From positions 1 through 60,919 of the forward strand of contig JAIBBU010000017.1 of NCBI GenBank assembly GCA_019694515.1: DNA of 60,919 bases, in the 5' to 3' direction. The notes below the pieces were generated by a model. The model was not told where the DNA came from and searched no databases. It saw only the letters and a program-made list of their open reading frames with translations. The DNA is from Oligoflexia bacterium (GTDB taxonomy: Bacteria; Bdellovibrionota_C; UBA2361; JBGSMV01). This document shows positions 8,621-17,443 of the stretch, piece by piece. Within the stretch, counting starts at the first letter, position 1; every line of letters begins with the position of its first letter. The position numbers and the translations under genes were made by a program.

Positions 8621-10171
8621 CTAGTGTCTGAAATGCCGATCGGCACTGAAGTAAAGACTAATTCCCAACTGTTCAGCCACCCGGATCGACTCCGCATCCC
8701 GCTTCGAACCGCTAGTCGCAATAACCACGCGCACACCCGCCGCAGCGAGCCGTTCAATACTGTCAGGGAACGGGAAAAATGCATCGGAAGCGGCTACCCC
8801 GCCACGAATCTGATGTCCGTGAGTTTGAGCTTTAGAAATGGCGAGCTCCACCGAATCGATTCGACTCATCTGTCCCGCTCCGACCCCAATCACCATATGC
8901 TCCCGCACGATCACAATCGCATTAGATTTCACATGCGCGCAAATATTCCAGGCAAACTGCAAATCAGACAATTCGGCAGGCGATGCGCCGCGTGATGTCA
9001 CTAGCTGGGCCTCTTCGACACTGGAGATGCGCTGGTCTCCGGCTTGACATAGAGTTCCCCCGGCAACGCTACGCAGCTCCATACTATGTCCGCTTTCGCT
9101 GAGCATCACCTTAATGATTCTTAGATTTTTATTCTTCCGCAAAAGATCTAGGGCTTCTGCGCTAAAATCTGGCGCCACCACCAGCTCTGCGAAGTCTTCC
9201 CTAATATTCTCGGCCACGGCACGGTCCACGGGTCGATTAAAGCCGATAATGCCGCCAAAATGACTGCGCGGATCGCCCAGCTTGGCAGCTTCAAGCGCAC
9301 CCAGCACGGTTTCGGCAAGCGCTGCACCGCACGGGTTCAGATGTTTGATGATGGCGCAAAAGGGCTTACTTTGTTGGAAGGAGCTGATCACGCGGTAAAC
9401 CGCATCTAAATCCAATAAATTGTTGTAGGATAACTCCTTTCCCGAAAGCTGTGACCATGGCGAGGGCCCGGCATTAAATTCGCGGTAAAGCGCCGCAGAT
9501 TGATGCGGATTTTCTCCGTAACGCAAGGTATCGGCCCGCACCAAAACCTCCCCGCTCACGGGCGGGAAATCTTCGTGCTCCTCCAACTTAGCCGAAAAAT
9601 ATTTGGCGACTGCTAAGTTATCAGCTGCCATCAGGGTAAATGCCTTAACAGCCAGAGCCCGTCGCAAGCGGAGCTGTGCTTCAGAGTCGCGCTGCTCCAG
9701 CGCCTCCGCAACTTTAGGGTAATCAGCCGGATCGGTGACGACATACACAGATCCTCCGTTCTTCGCTGCAGCCCTGATCATGGCCGGGCCCCCAACATCG
9801 ATCAGCTCCACCATGCGCTGCGGATCCGAAGCTGCCTCACTTTCGAGGTTCTTCAGGAACGGATAAAGATTGATCACCGCCAATTCAATCGGATAAATAC
9901 CATGTTCCTCGAGCTCCCGCATATGCTCGGGCTTATCGCGGCGCGCGAGTAATCCGGCATGGATTTTGGGATGTAATGTTTTAACTCTTCCGTCTAGGAT
10001 TTCCGGCTGTCCGGTATACTGCTCGATCGATTGCGCCTCAAGCCCCTGCTCCTTTAGGAACGCCAGCGATCCAGAGGTGCACAATAGCAGATATCCCAGC
10101 TGCTGCAGCTTGGCAGCAAACCCCGGTAGAGCGGTGCGATCGGATACACTTATGAGGGCGGCCTTTTTCAC
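8621..10171 (-). CDS. purH: Bifunctional AICAR formyltransferase/IMP cyclohydrolase
   Basis: This enzyme carries out the last two steps to IMP. The N-terminal MGS-like cyclohydrolase domain starts KKAALISVSDRT and contains LDGRVKTLHPKIHAGLLARRD. The C-terminal transformylase domain contains RYGENPHQSAALYRE, KHLNPCGAA and WNICAHVKSNAIVIV. At 516 residues from the GTG at 10171 the length is normal (510-530). A TTG at 10258 would add 29 residues with no counterpart in the family, so the GTG is preferred, although no clear Shine-Dalgarno is visible for either. purH-purD is a common bacterial pairing; here it follows the PP2C gene after a 166-bp gap. Confidence 0.94.
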   Translation of the reverse strand: MKKAALISVSDRTALPGFAAKLQQLGYLLLCTSGSLAFLKEQGLEAQSIEQYTGQPEILDGRVKTLHPKIHAGLLARRDKPEHMRELEEHGIYPIELAVINLYPFLKNLESEAASDPQRMVELIDVGGPAMIRAAAKNGGSVYVVTDPADYPKVAEALEQRDSEAQLRLRRALAVKAFTLMAADNLAVAKYFSAKLEEHEDFPPVSGEVLVRADTLRYGENPHQSAALYREFNAGPSPWSQLSGKELSYNNLLDLDAVYRVISSFQQSKPFCAIIKHLNPCGAALAETVLGALEAAKLGDPRSHFGGIIGFNRPVDRAVAENIREDFAELVVAPDFSAEALDLLRKNKNLRIIKVMLSESGHSMELRSVAGGTLCQAGDQRISSVEEAQLVTSRGASPAELSDLQFAWNICAHVKSNAIVIVREHMVIGVGAGQMSRIDSVELAISKAQTHGHQIRGGVAASDAFFPFPDSIERLAAAGVRVVIATSGSKRDAESIRVAEQLGISLYFSADRHFRH

Positions 10172-10337
10172 AAAAATCCGCAATATTTGAAGATTCCCGG
10201 CGCGGTGCCGAACGATATTTCCGAGGCTTATAGAACCACTTATTCCTTCAAATATCAATTAAAGAAAGCGCTCGAGCAGAGCCGCCGAACGCCGCAGTGA
10301 GTTTTACTAAAAGTGTCGAAGCTTAGGATTGCGGTAT

Positions 10338-12443
10338 TTAGTATTGGCTGCGTTGCGGCAGAAGCTGATTTAGCTCCTCAAGTTCGCTTTCTGCCGCAGC
10401 CTTTTTCTGCGTCAGTTCTTCACGCACTTTATCTTTAGTCCGGGCGTCGCCGCCCATAATAATTTGGATATACTCCAGCTCTTGGCTCTTGCCGGTGAGT
10501 TGGTTCTGCACACGATCTCGCTCCAAGGTCAGTTCGGCAATCTTGCTATCAGTGGCGCGAACCTCTGCCTCGATTGCCGTCTGTACTTCGCGTGACAGTT
10601 CGGACATGCGCTGCTTGCGCACCTTCATCAAATTCTTGACCTTCTGATCTTGGGCTGTATCAGTAGGGTTGTAGCGCAATACCTCGGCCTCCTGAAGATA
10701 GGCCCAAGTCGCGCGTTCAAATATTTCCTTCTTATCCTTAACCGAAGAGGTAGTAACCGCCACTTCACCAGCCAGATTAATCGGATCAGTGGATTGCAGC
10801 CGCTTTTGACGTCCATACCAAACCGCTAGCTTTCTTGCTTGCGCGTCAATATCGACCTGCACACTCTCGAAGCGTGCTTTCAGCTCATCGCGTTCACGCT
10901 GCGCGGCCTTGAGCTGCTCCGCCAGCCCTCCGGAAAGCGGTTTTTCGAGCGCCGACAGCTTTTCAGCTAAGCCGCTGATGAAATCCTTTAGTTCGCGCTT
11001 ACGCACGATAATATTCTCAGCTTCATGGCGGCTCAAGCCGTTGAGCTGATCACCGATGGCATCATCGAAAATTGGAGCCAGTGGATCCTCTCCGGTGTAA
11101 GGATCGATTTCGGGCAGCGCACTTTGGACCTGATTATTGCCGAGCGAGACCGGAAGCAGCACCTCCAGTTTTGCAACCTCAGTATCGGAGCGACGCGGCG
11201 CGGAGACTACGCCCGCGGTATCGCGCAAAACCTGTACGTGTGCCAGCGGATCGTTCTCGCCAAGCTGCTGCGAAGCTGGTGTAAATAACCAGCCTCCTAG
11301 CATGCCAATCACTATACCAGCACCAAGAATCAGCAGCGCGGCATAGGTCGAACTAATACTGTAGCGCGTTTTACGAAAATCTTTGTTGGAGCTGCCGATC
11401 GCCGCACTCGGCTCAACCTCTGCTCGATCGGCTTCGGATGCTTTGCTGGCCTCGTCGCTGATGTGCTGAAAAGTGACCCCCGGTTGAATTTTAGGCGACT
11501 CCGGTTGTTGATCTGAATCTGCGGCCGCAGCCTCCGGCTCATCGAGCTGCTCGTGCTTCTCAGCGGAGCCATTAAGATGTACTCCATTACTCTCGGGCGG
11601 ACTTGGATACAGTTCAACTGTATCGTCAATGCCCAGCGAATGTGGATCTTCTGGAAACTCGTCTGCCGCAATTGGGAAACCTTCCCCAACCTCAACTATA
11701 ATCACGGTGATATTATCAGTTCCGCCCCGCTCATTGGCCAAATCAATGCATTTTTGGATGGCGCCGTTTAGATCGTTGCCATTCAAGATCTCAAGCATGT
11801 CTCGATCTGAGACCAAATTGTAGAGCCCGTCAGAACAGAGCAAATACAGGTCACCGCGCGCTGGTCCGTCATCACAAACCCAGCAGTCTACCTCCACTTC
11901 AGGGGTAGGCCCGAGCGAGCGGGTCAACATATGCGCAACCGGGTGGTTATCCGCCTGGTCCGGAGTAATGGCGCCGCTCTTCAACAGCTCGCGCACTAGC
12001 GTGTGATCTTCCGAGAGCTGGCGAATGCGTTTGTTGCGCACACGATAAAGTCTTGAATCCCCAACATTGGTGATAATAAGACTGGCCCCTACAAAGCCGA
12101 TCCCGACCAGGGTGGTGCCCATTCCGGTTAGAGCTGTATCTTCTCCGCCTTTCTCGAATATCTGCGCGTTTGCGCCCCGAACCGCATCCCGCACCTCGGT
12201 AACAGTGAGCTCACTCTTCTCCTTAAGGCCTGCGGAAACGACCTGGATTGCAAGGTTGGAGGCGATTGCACCACCCTTAACTCCACCCATTCCGTCGGCG
12301 ACGATGTAAAGCTTGAAATGATTGTTTTCGATGACACCGAAGGAATCTTGGTTCTCTTCGCGGCGCCTGCCTATATCAGTGCCGGCAGCATATCTGATTG
12401 CGCTTAAGGCGCTTTGCCGCGCTTCAGTAACCTCGGTGCTCAT
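10338..12443 (-). CDS. Membrane-anchored PP2C-type Ser/Thr phosphatase with extracytoplasmic coiled coil
   Basis: The 701-residue protein has three parts. Residues 15-252 form a PPM/PP2C phosphatase of the Stp/PrpC type with all metal-site motifs: NQD 31-33, ADGMGG 49-54, VGDSR 127-131, SDG 204-206 and GGTDN 240-244. Residues 253-365 are an acidic, Pro/Ser-rich linker. One membrane segment at 366-387 is followed by about 310 residues dominated by charged helical coiled coil (about 470-560 and 600-695) ending in QRSQY. The phosphatase would face the cytoplasm and dephosphorylate Ser/Thr-phosphoproteins. The coiled-coil tail on the outer face may sense or scaffold (inference). No partner Ser/Thr kinase is in the window. 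ATG start at 12443; apparently the first gene before purH. Confidence 0.92.
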   Translation of the reverse strand: MSTEVTEARQSALSAIRYAAGTDIGRRREENQDSFGVIENNHFKLYIVADGMGGVKGGAIASNLAIQVVSAGLKEKSELTVTEVRDAVRGANAQIFEKGGEDTALTGMGTTLVGIGFVGASLIITNVGDSRLYRVRNKRIRQLSEDHTLVRELLKSGAITPDQADNHPVAHMLTRSLGPTPEVEVDCWVCDDGPARGDLYLLCSDGLYNLVSDRDMLEILNGNDLNGAIQKCIDLANERGGTDNITVIIVEVGEGFPIAADEFPEDPHSLGIDDTVELYPSPPESNGVHLNGSAEKHEQLDEPEAAAADSDQQPESPKIQPGVTFQHISDEASKASEADRAEVEPSAAIGSSNKDFRKTRYSISSTYAALLILGAGIVIGMLGGWLFTPASQQLGENDPLAHVQVLRDTAGVVSAPRRSDTEVAKLEVLLPVSLGNNQVQSALPEIDPYTGEDPLAPIFDDAIGDQLNGLSRHEAENIIVRKRELKDFISGLAEKLSALEKPLSGGLAEQLKAAQRERDELKARFESVQVDIDAQARKLAVWYGRQKRLQSTDPINLAGEVAVTTSSVKDKKEIFERATWAYLQEAEVLRYNPTDTAQDQKVKNLMKVRKQRMSELSREVQTAIEAEVRATDSKIAELTLERDRVQNQLTGKSQELEYIQIIMGGDARTKDKVREELTQKKAAAESELEELNQLLPQRSQY

Positions 12444-12750
12444 TCAGCAAAATTCCAAATCAGTCCCACACTGGGAGGTGACTCTTCAAGAAACGCGCCA
12501 GATACTGCCGAACGACCGCGCTGTCCTTAACCTTACCACTATAGCTAAGTTCGAAAGAGAAAGCCCTTCCCGATAACTATATAGAAATACAGAGATTCCA
12601 CGAGATAACTCGCTGACCAGAAATCTCTCAGTAAATGATTAGATAGGTCCAGTACGCTACGGGATTCCAGAATGTTATTTGCAACTAACTGAAATCACTG
12701 CAGAAAACAAGCTGGCTCCGGGAGAGGCGCTTTCACCCCGGGTCCGCGGC
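12444..12750. other. Intergenic stretch, no gene found
   Basis: 307 bp separate the SPOR-protein stop (12751) from the PP2C start (12443), both on the minus strand. It is AT-richer than its flanks and must hold the PP2C promoter, but I could not find a convincing -35/-10 pair or a canonical terminator. A short CCGGG...CCCGG pairing near 12718-12741 has no T-run. Confidence 0.4.
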
Positions 12751-13866
12751 TCACTTTACCATTCGAATAAATGGCTGTCCCTGCAGGTACCGCTCACGCG
12801 CTAGCTGCGCTGATAGTCGCTGTGCCTGGTCTCTCGAATCCTCAGGGCCAACCAGTACCCTAAAATACTGGTCACCCCGCACCTCAGCGCTTTCAATTGT
12901 GACTGTGAAGCCGGAGGCCCGCAACTTCGCGGCCAGACCGTCCGCATCTCCGCGCTTCTTCGGAGCAGCAACCTGCGCAAACCAGCCGCGCGGCAACACG
13001 GTAGCGCTTTGCGCCTTCACCGGCGGCTGAGCATTCTTAGCCGCAACAGCTTTATTCGCGGTGTCTTTAACGGCATTCTCCTTAACTATCTTAGCTGCAG
13101 ACGCCTTCTCGGGCTTCGCCACATCGGCGAGGTCACGAATAATTGGGGCCTCGCTATTCTGCGGATAGGCAGGGGAATTCTTGAGATTATCGGCTTTAGT
13201 ATTCGCCTTGGCTAAAGGAGCCGCGTCGCTAACGGCTTTCTTCTCCGCCGTAAGCTTATCATTGCTACGCTTATCTGTCGCAGCGATCGCGGGCGCATCC
13301 ACCTTCTTATCATCAGCGCTATCGTTTAGCAGGGCTCCCAGGGTGCGGCTATTGGCTTTGCTTCCCGTACTACCTTCTCCCAACGCCTTATTAACGGCCT
13401 CATTAACATCAGCCTTTGCTTTCAGAGCTGCATCATTCTTGGCGCCGAGGGCGGGATGCTCCTCCGTATCCGCATCGTCGGCCGGGGGAGCAATATCCAG
13501 TGGAGCATCCTCCAAATCTTTGACCTTATTTAATTCCGGAATCTCGGCACCTTTAGCAGAGGTATCAGCTGCCGCATTCGATTTATCGCCGGGGTTCTTC
13601 TTGTCAGCGCCATAATCGCTCAGCCGGGCGTAAACCTGTGAAAGCGTGTCTTCATCGGTCAGAGCGTTTTCCTGATCGACCACAACCGGCAGGCGGGCAA
13701 CGCTTGCGACACTGCTCGCCATCGCATTCTCAAAGCCGGTCTTCTGCCCCGTATATAGACCCAGGAAGAAGGCGCAGGCGACCGAACCGCAAATCACCCC
13801 CAGCAGCACAACAGCTTGCACCAGGCCAACTTTAAATTCCCAATAACGAAGATTGCGCTTATTCAT
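12751..13866 (-). CDS. FtsN-like SPOR-domain inner-membrane protein
   Basis: This is a 371-residue bitopic protein with a short cytoplasmic N-terminus MNKRNLRYWEF, one membrane helix at about 13-38 (VGLVQAVVLLGVICGSVA...), a long low-complexity Ala/Lys/Asp-rich periplasmic linker, and a C-terminal SPOR domain in the last 78 residues (GWFAQVAAPKKRGDADGLAAKL ... YFRVLVGP ... LQGQPFIRMVK). SPOR domains bind denuded septal peptidoglycan, so a division or septal role is likely. The ATG at 13866 is preferred over a GTG at 13977, which would overlap the preceding gene by 80 bases and add unrelated sequence. A SPOR gene directly after argS is a known arrangement (for example in Pseudomonas), which bears on the identity of the upstream gene. 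Confidence 0.85.
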   Translation of the reverse strand: MNKRNLRYWEFKVGLVQAVVLLGVICGSVACAFFLGLYTGQKTGFENAMASSVASVARLPVVVDQENALTDEDTLSQVYARLSDYGADKKNPGDKSNAAADTSAKGAEIPELNKVKDLEDAPLDIAPPADDADTEEHPALGAKNDAALKAKADVNEAVNKALGEGSTGSKANSRTLGALLNDSADDKKVDAPAIAATDKRSNDKLTAEKKAVSDAAPLAKANTKADNLKNSPAYPQNSEAPIIRDLADVAKPEKASAAKIVKENAVKDTANKAVAAKNAQPPVKAQSATVLPRGWFAQVAAPKKRGDADGLAAKLRASGFTVTIESAEVRGDQYFRVLVGPEDSRDQAQRLSAQLARERYLQGQPFIRMVK

Positions 13867-13897
13867 GGTTGCTAACGGCTTTACTGTCGGATGCGTT

Positions 13898-15109
13898 CTA
13901 GGTCCCGGTATCTTGTCCACCAGACTCTCCAATAATACAACATCCGGAAATAATAAACGAGATGACTCTTTGCGCACCAGTCAGAATATACCGATCAGAT
14001 CGCGACAGATCCGCCCTATCGGCCCGCTGCCGGAATTGCGGCGAATTTAACCAGGCATTTACCTGTAGCAGCATACGACGCAGTAATTCGATAAATTCAG
14101 TCACCCGTGCTTGACGTCCTGCCTGGATCAATGCCAATGGCAGGTAATGCAGAGCCATCGCCAGCTCGACCGGAAGCTCAATCTCCCCAGGATCCAAGAC
14201 TTCAGTGCCGACCGCTTGCGGCGCCGCACTGCTAAGATCGATAAAGCGAACGAGGCGTTCTTGCGTGGCCCACAGATCCCAAACTAAATTGGCGCGTTCG
14301 TTTAACCGATAGCAAACAGGATCAAGCTCGATCGCTGGCTGCGACCCACTCAGATAATATAGCAGAGCGGCAGCATGCCGATCTGATTGCAGCTTGAGAT
14401 CTGACCCCAACAAACCATCCGCTGCCGGACGACCCCAGGTGCTATCAGATATTCTAAAGCGCACGCTCCCGGAAGATCTCTGTACTAAGGACATGAACTC
14501 AGCGTGTCCAAACATTCCATTCACAACCCAGCACCAGCTGGAAGTCTGTGCTGCCACGCTGCGCCTTAGTTGTTCACGGCCCTCCGTTAACCCTCCCTGC
14601 ACCATTAGCGTCACGGCGCGATTCCATAGCGCAGGAACATTCAAAGCCGGTCCGCTCACGAGTAAATCATCACCGAGGTACAGTTCAAGCTGCGCTCCGA
14701 GCGACAGCAGCACACCGTACTGCACCAGCGCAGCGGCCAACGACCGCAGCATTCCAAGATGGAGCTGCGCATCCTTGGCTGCGGCAACGCAGATCACTAA
14801 TCGATCGTTGAGTCTGAAATCAGCGGGATCATATGCAAGCCGCAGCTCGGCTGGAACGCTAAGGTAGCCATTGCAGATCGTGACGAATGGCGCGTGGCTC
14901 GCCGAAAGGGCGCGCATTAACCGCTCCCCGGCTTGCGCAGGTGCGATCTTTAAAACTGCAGCGAGCTTCAAGGTGATGTCAGAACTTAGACTGCCGTGCT
15001 GCAGATCTAGGTTCGGCACGAACTCCACAGCGCTAGAAAATTCTTCCCCGGCCACGGACCGTGCCGCAGCGCCGACAGCCGCTTGCAGCGCCGACAGCTT
15101 TAAGCTCAT
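13898..15109 (-). CDS. Degenerate arginyl-tRNA-synthetase-like protein
   Basis: This 403-residue protein appears to derive from ArgRS but is much shorter (the family is about 550-590). Residues 1-90 fit the ArgRS N-terminal additional domain: a helix, then LDLQHGSLSSDITLKLA (compare E.GD...n.A..lAk), IAPAQAGERL, and CNGYLSV matching the aGPGFiNf turn. At 112-125 KDAQLHLGMLRSLAA aligns with the HVGHLRS helix, but HIGH has become HLGM. No KMSK-like loop is found. The last 150 residues (NERANLVWDLWATQERLVRF, then helices ending in ALTGAQ-like ILTGAQRVISF) fit a DALR anticodon-binding domain. Aminoacylation therefore seems lost; tRNA binding may remain (inference). The ATG overlaps the upstream stop as ATGA. 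Confidence 0.7.
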   Translation of the reverse strand: MSLKLSALQAAVGAAARSVAGEEFSSAVEFVPNLDLQHGSLSSDITLKLAAVLKIAPAQAGERLMRALSASHAPFVTICNGYLSVPAELRLAYDPADFRLNDRLVICVAAAKDAQLHLGMLRSLAAALVQYGVLLSLGAQLELYLGDDLLVSGPALNVPALWNRAVTLMVQGGLTEGREQLRRSVAAQTSSWCWVVNGMFGHAEFMSLVQRSSGSVRFRISDSTWGRPAADGLLGSDLKLQSDRHAAALLYYLSGSQPAIELDPVCYRLNERANLVWDLWATQERLVRFIDLSSAAPQAVGTEVLDPGEIELPVELAMALHYLPLALIQAGRQARVTEFIELLRRMLLQVNAWLNSPQFRQRADRADLSRSDRYILTGAQRVISFIISGCCIIGESGGQDTGT

Positions 15110-16179
15110 TCGAGCCAGCCTTGTGCAATCAGAATAGAGCGGATCTCGCTCCAGCGCTCGCGAGTGCTGCGATTGCAAAGAGCCGCCATCAATAACTGCG
15201 GAGATAGCCCGCTAAGCGAAGGCGGCAAGTTGTTGAGCAAGTCGGCATCGTGGCGCAGCTGTTTTAACTTGTCACGTTTAAACCCGAGGGCCGGCAGCTC
15301 CGGCTCCGGCCAGTTGGCGAAGAACAAAGTCAAAAAAACCTCGTAGCTTTGCTCTGCTCTGAGTTTAGTCAGAAAACGGGCGAGTAGTTCCAGCTCGGCG
15401 GTGAGCCGCCCCGGTTGCGCTGCCGGCAGGGACTCCGCTAATCCGCTGCTGCACAGCGCCGTAAGCGCCGCCGCGGGGTGCGGTTCTTCAAAATTCCGAC
15501 GGAATTCATTGACGCGGCGCTGTATCGAAATCGATTCGTAGTCGCGGGCCGTACGCGCACTATCAAAAAGCTCCTGAGTTAGAGGATCGAATCGGGCTCC
15601 CAGCCGCGCGGCATAGCGGCAAGCGCGATAAAGCCGCGTGGGATCATCCTTGAAGCTGCGTGCGTGAAGAACCCGAATTGTACCCGAGCGCAGGTCATTC
15701 AAACCCCCAAAAAAATCAAGACTGCTCTCTTCCAGCAACTGCCGGTTATGCTCGCGCATACTCTCGACGAAGGCCGGAAGCCGAATGGCAAGACAATTGA
15801 TGGTAAAATCACGCCGCTGCAGATCAGCTCGAATGGAGTCCACGAGCAAAACCTCGGGGAGCGCGCCGGGCCGGGTATAGGTTTCTGTGCGGGTAGAGGC
15901 AATATCAACCTCCACAATTCCCGGAAAATTCTTGGGGCCCGTGAGCTTCGCTGTTCCAAAACGCTCGAACTCGGTCAGCCTAGCACCCATCTCTTGGGCG
16001 CAGAGCCGTGCGAATGGCAGTGCATTTCCTTCGACCACCAAATCGAGGTCGCGGTCCTGCAGGGCTTGCCCTAGAAGCGCATCACGGATCAGGCCGCCCA
16101 CAATCAGCACGCTGGTGCGACTCTCGTCCGCAAGTCGGGCGACATTCAATAAAAAATCACGCTGAATATCACTTAGCAT
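15106..16179 (-). CDS. cca: CCA tRNA nucleotidyltransferase / poly(A) polymerase family protein
   Basis: A class II nucleotidyltransferase that would add CCA (or A residues) to tRNA 3' ends. The 357-residue sequence has the nucleotide-binding GGLIRD (28-33), the catalytic pair D44 and D46 in DRDLDLVVEG, the RRDFTINCLAI strand (about 121-131), and the FKDDPTRLYRACRYAARLG neck helix that selects the base. The all-helical body after residue 230 is weakly conserved. At 357 residues it lacks an HD domain and is shorter than many family members. Whether it is a full CCA-adding, A-adding or CC-adding enzyme cannot be decided by eye. It starts inside the amidase end (11-base overlap) and overlaps the ArgRS-like gene by 4 bases. 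Confidence 0.85.
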   Translation of the reverse strand: MLSDIQRDFLLNVARLADESRTSVLIVGGLIRDALLGQALQDRDLDLVVEGNALPFARLCAQEMGARLTEFERFGTAKLTGPKNFPGIVEVDIASTRTETYTRPGALPEVLLVDSIRADLQRRDFTINCLAIRLPAFVESMREHNRQLLEESSLDFFGGLNDLRSGTIRVLHARSFKDDPTRLYRACRYAARLGARFDPLTQELFDSARTARDYESISIQRRVNEFRRNFEEPHPAAALTALCSSGLAESLPAAQPGRLTAELELLARFLTKLRAEQSYEVFLTLFFANWPEPELPALGFKRDKLKQLRHDADLLNNLPPSLSGLSPQLLMAALCNRSTRERWSEIRSILIAQGWLE

Positions 16180-17443
16180 TAGCTGTGCCTGCGGCTAAAA
16201 ATTTCTTGATACCCGAAAAGATTCCGTGCGCCGCACTGCGGCGGAAGTCGGACTCTCCCAGATTGGCGCCGTCGACCGGATGATCGATAAAGCCTAGCTC
16301 CACTAAGATGCAGGGCATGTGTGCGCCGACCAGCACAAAGAAGGGCGCCTTCTTAACCCCATAATCTTTGCCGATCTTCCAGTGCGGCTGAAGCTCAATG
16401 CGCAGCGCATTATGGATCGAACGGGCTAATTGGATCGATTCCTCTAATTTTGCATTTTGAATCAAATCGCTCAGCATGAACTGTAGATCGCCTGCAGCTT
16501 GATCTGAACTGCCGGACTGATTTTCCCGTTCTGCCAGTTTTAAACTGCCCTGATCTCCCGTGTTATCAAGGTAATAAGTCTCAATGCCCGAAAGTTTATG
16601 TTTAGGACTGGCATTGGCATGCAAGCTAACAAACAGCGCCGCATCAAAATCGTTAGCCATGTTGGTGCGTTCGGCCAACGGTACGAACACATCGGTGCGC
16701 CGGGTCATGCGTACCACTGCACCCAACTTCTCTCTCAGCAGTTTCTCAAGTTGCAGTGCGATCGCCAGTACCGCGTCCTTTTCAAGCAGGCCCCCATAAC
16801 CAACTGCTCCAAAATCTTCCCCGCCATGACCGGCATCCAGCACGATAACTGGCCCCAATGGATTTTCCTTATGCGCGGCAGCGTCGATCGGCTCGCGCTT
16901 GGCCGTCTTCCCAGCCAGTGCGTCGAGGCGGGCGCGCGCCGCTCCAGCCATATCTCCGTTGGCATAGGCCTGCACGATCTCCTCATACGCTCGTTTGGCG
17001 CTGTCTTTTCCGGCGGTTTCTGCTAACAAATCCCCGCGCCTCAGCAAGGCATCGTCGCTCAGCCTGTCCCCCGGATAGTCGCGAGCGAGCCTCTCAAAGA
17101 GCGCCAAACTCCTAGCCAACCGATCAGGCTCTGAGAAACGGCGATACAATTGTTCATTAAGAATTGCTGCATCCAGCAATGCTCCGGGTGCGGCTTTGTC
17201 CCGCCGCCGCAGCATTGCCCCCTTTTCCAAATCCTCTGCCAGCTGCTCCCATTCCGCACGTCGTTTGATCTCCACATCGGTATTGCGAAGTTTCAGATAC
17301 TGCTGCTTGAGGGTTTCTAGGCTAAAGTTCGCAGTTTTGAGCGGCGCCGCAAGACTAGCGGATACGCCGAGCAAATTGAGACTCACAAATAACGCTAGGG
17401 TGCACAGCCCACGCCAAAGCACACCGCTATCTATCAAGTTCAT
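16169..17443 (-). CDS. N-acetylmuramoyl-L-alanine amidase (Amidase_3), exported
   Basis: A periplasmic peptidoglycan hydrolase that cuts the MurNAc-L-Ala bond during cell separation. The 424 residues comprise a signal peptide (1-33, cleavage near SLAA), a TPR-like helical region (about 40-180: ALFERLARDYPGDRLSDDALLRRGD), and a zinc amidase domain from about 197 with VIVLDAGHGGEDFGAVG (zinc ligand H206), GLLEKDAVL (Glu221), FVSLHANA and ILVELGFIDH (catalytic Glu). This matches the AmiC catalytic fold, but with TPR-like helices in place of an AMIN domain. The ATG lies 17 bases inside the mutS end. Grouping with the SPOR gene suggests a cell-division theme in this operon. Confidence 0.92.
   Translation of the reverse strand: MNLIDSGVLWRGLCTLALFVSLNLLGVSASLAAPLKTANFSLETLKQQYLKLRNTDVEIKRRAEWEQLAEDLEKGAMLRRRDKAAPGALLDAAILNEQLYRRFSEPDRLARSLALFERLARDYPGDRLSDDALLRRGDLLAETAGKDSAKRAYEEIVQAYANGDMAGAARARLDALAGKTAKREPIDAAAHKENPLGPVIVLDAGHGGEDFGAVGYGGLLEKDAVLAIALQLEKLLREKLGAVVRMTRRTDVFVPLAERTNMANDFDAALFVSLHANASPKHKLSGIETYYLDNTGDQGSLKLAERENQSGSSDQAAGDLQFMLSDLIQNAKLEESIQLARSIHNALRIELQPHWKIGKDYGVKKAPFFVLVGAHMPCILVELGFIDHPVDGANLGESDFRRSAAHGIFSGIKKFLAAGTANAK

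Noticed and set aside
13181..13615. Plus-strand Ser/Ala/Leu-rich frame that mimics a membrane protein
   Set aside because: It is the antisense of the Ala/Lys/Asp-rich linker of the SPOR protein.
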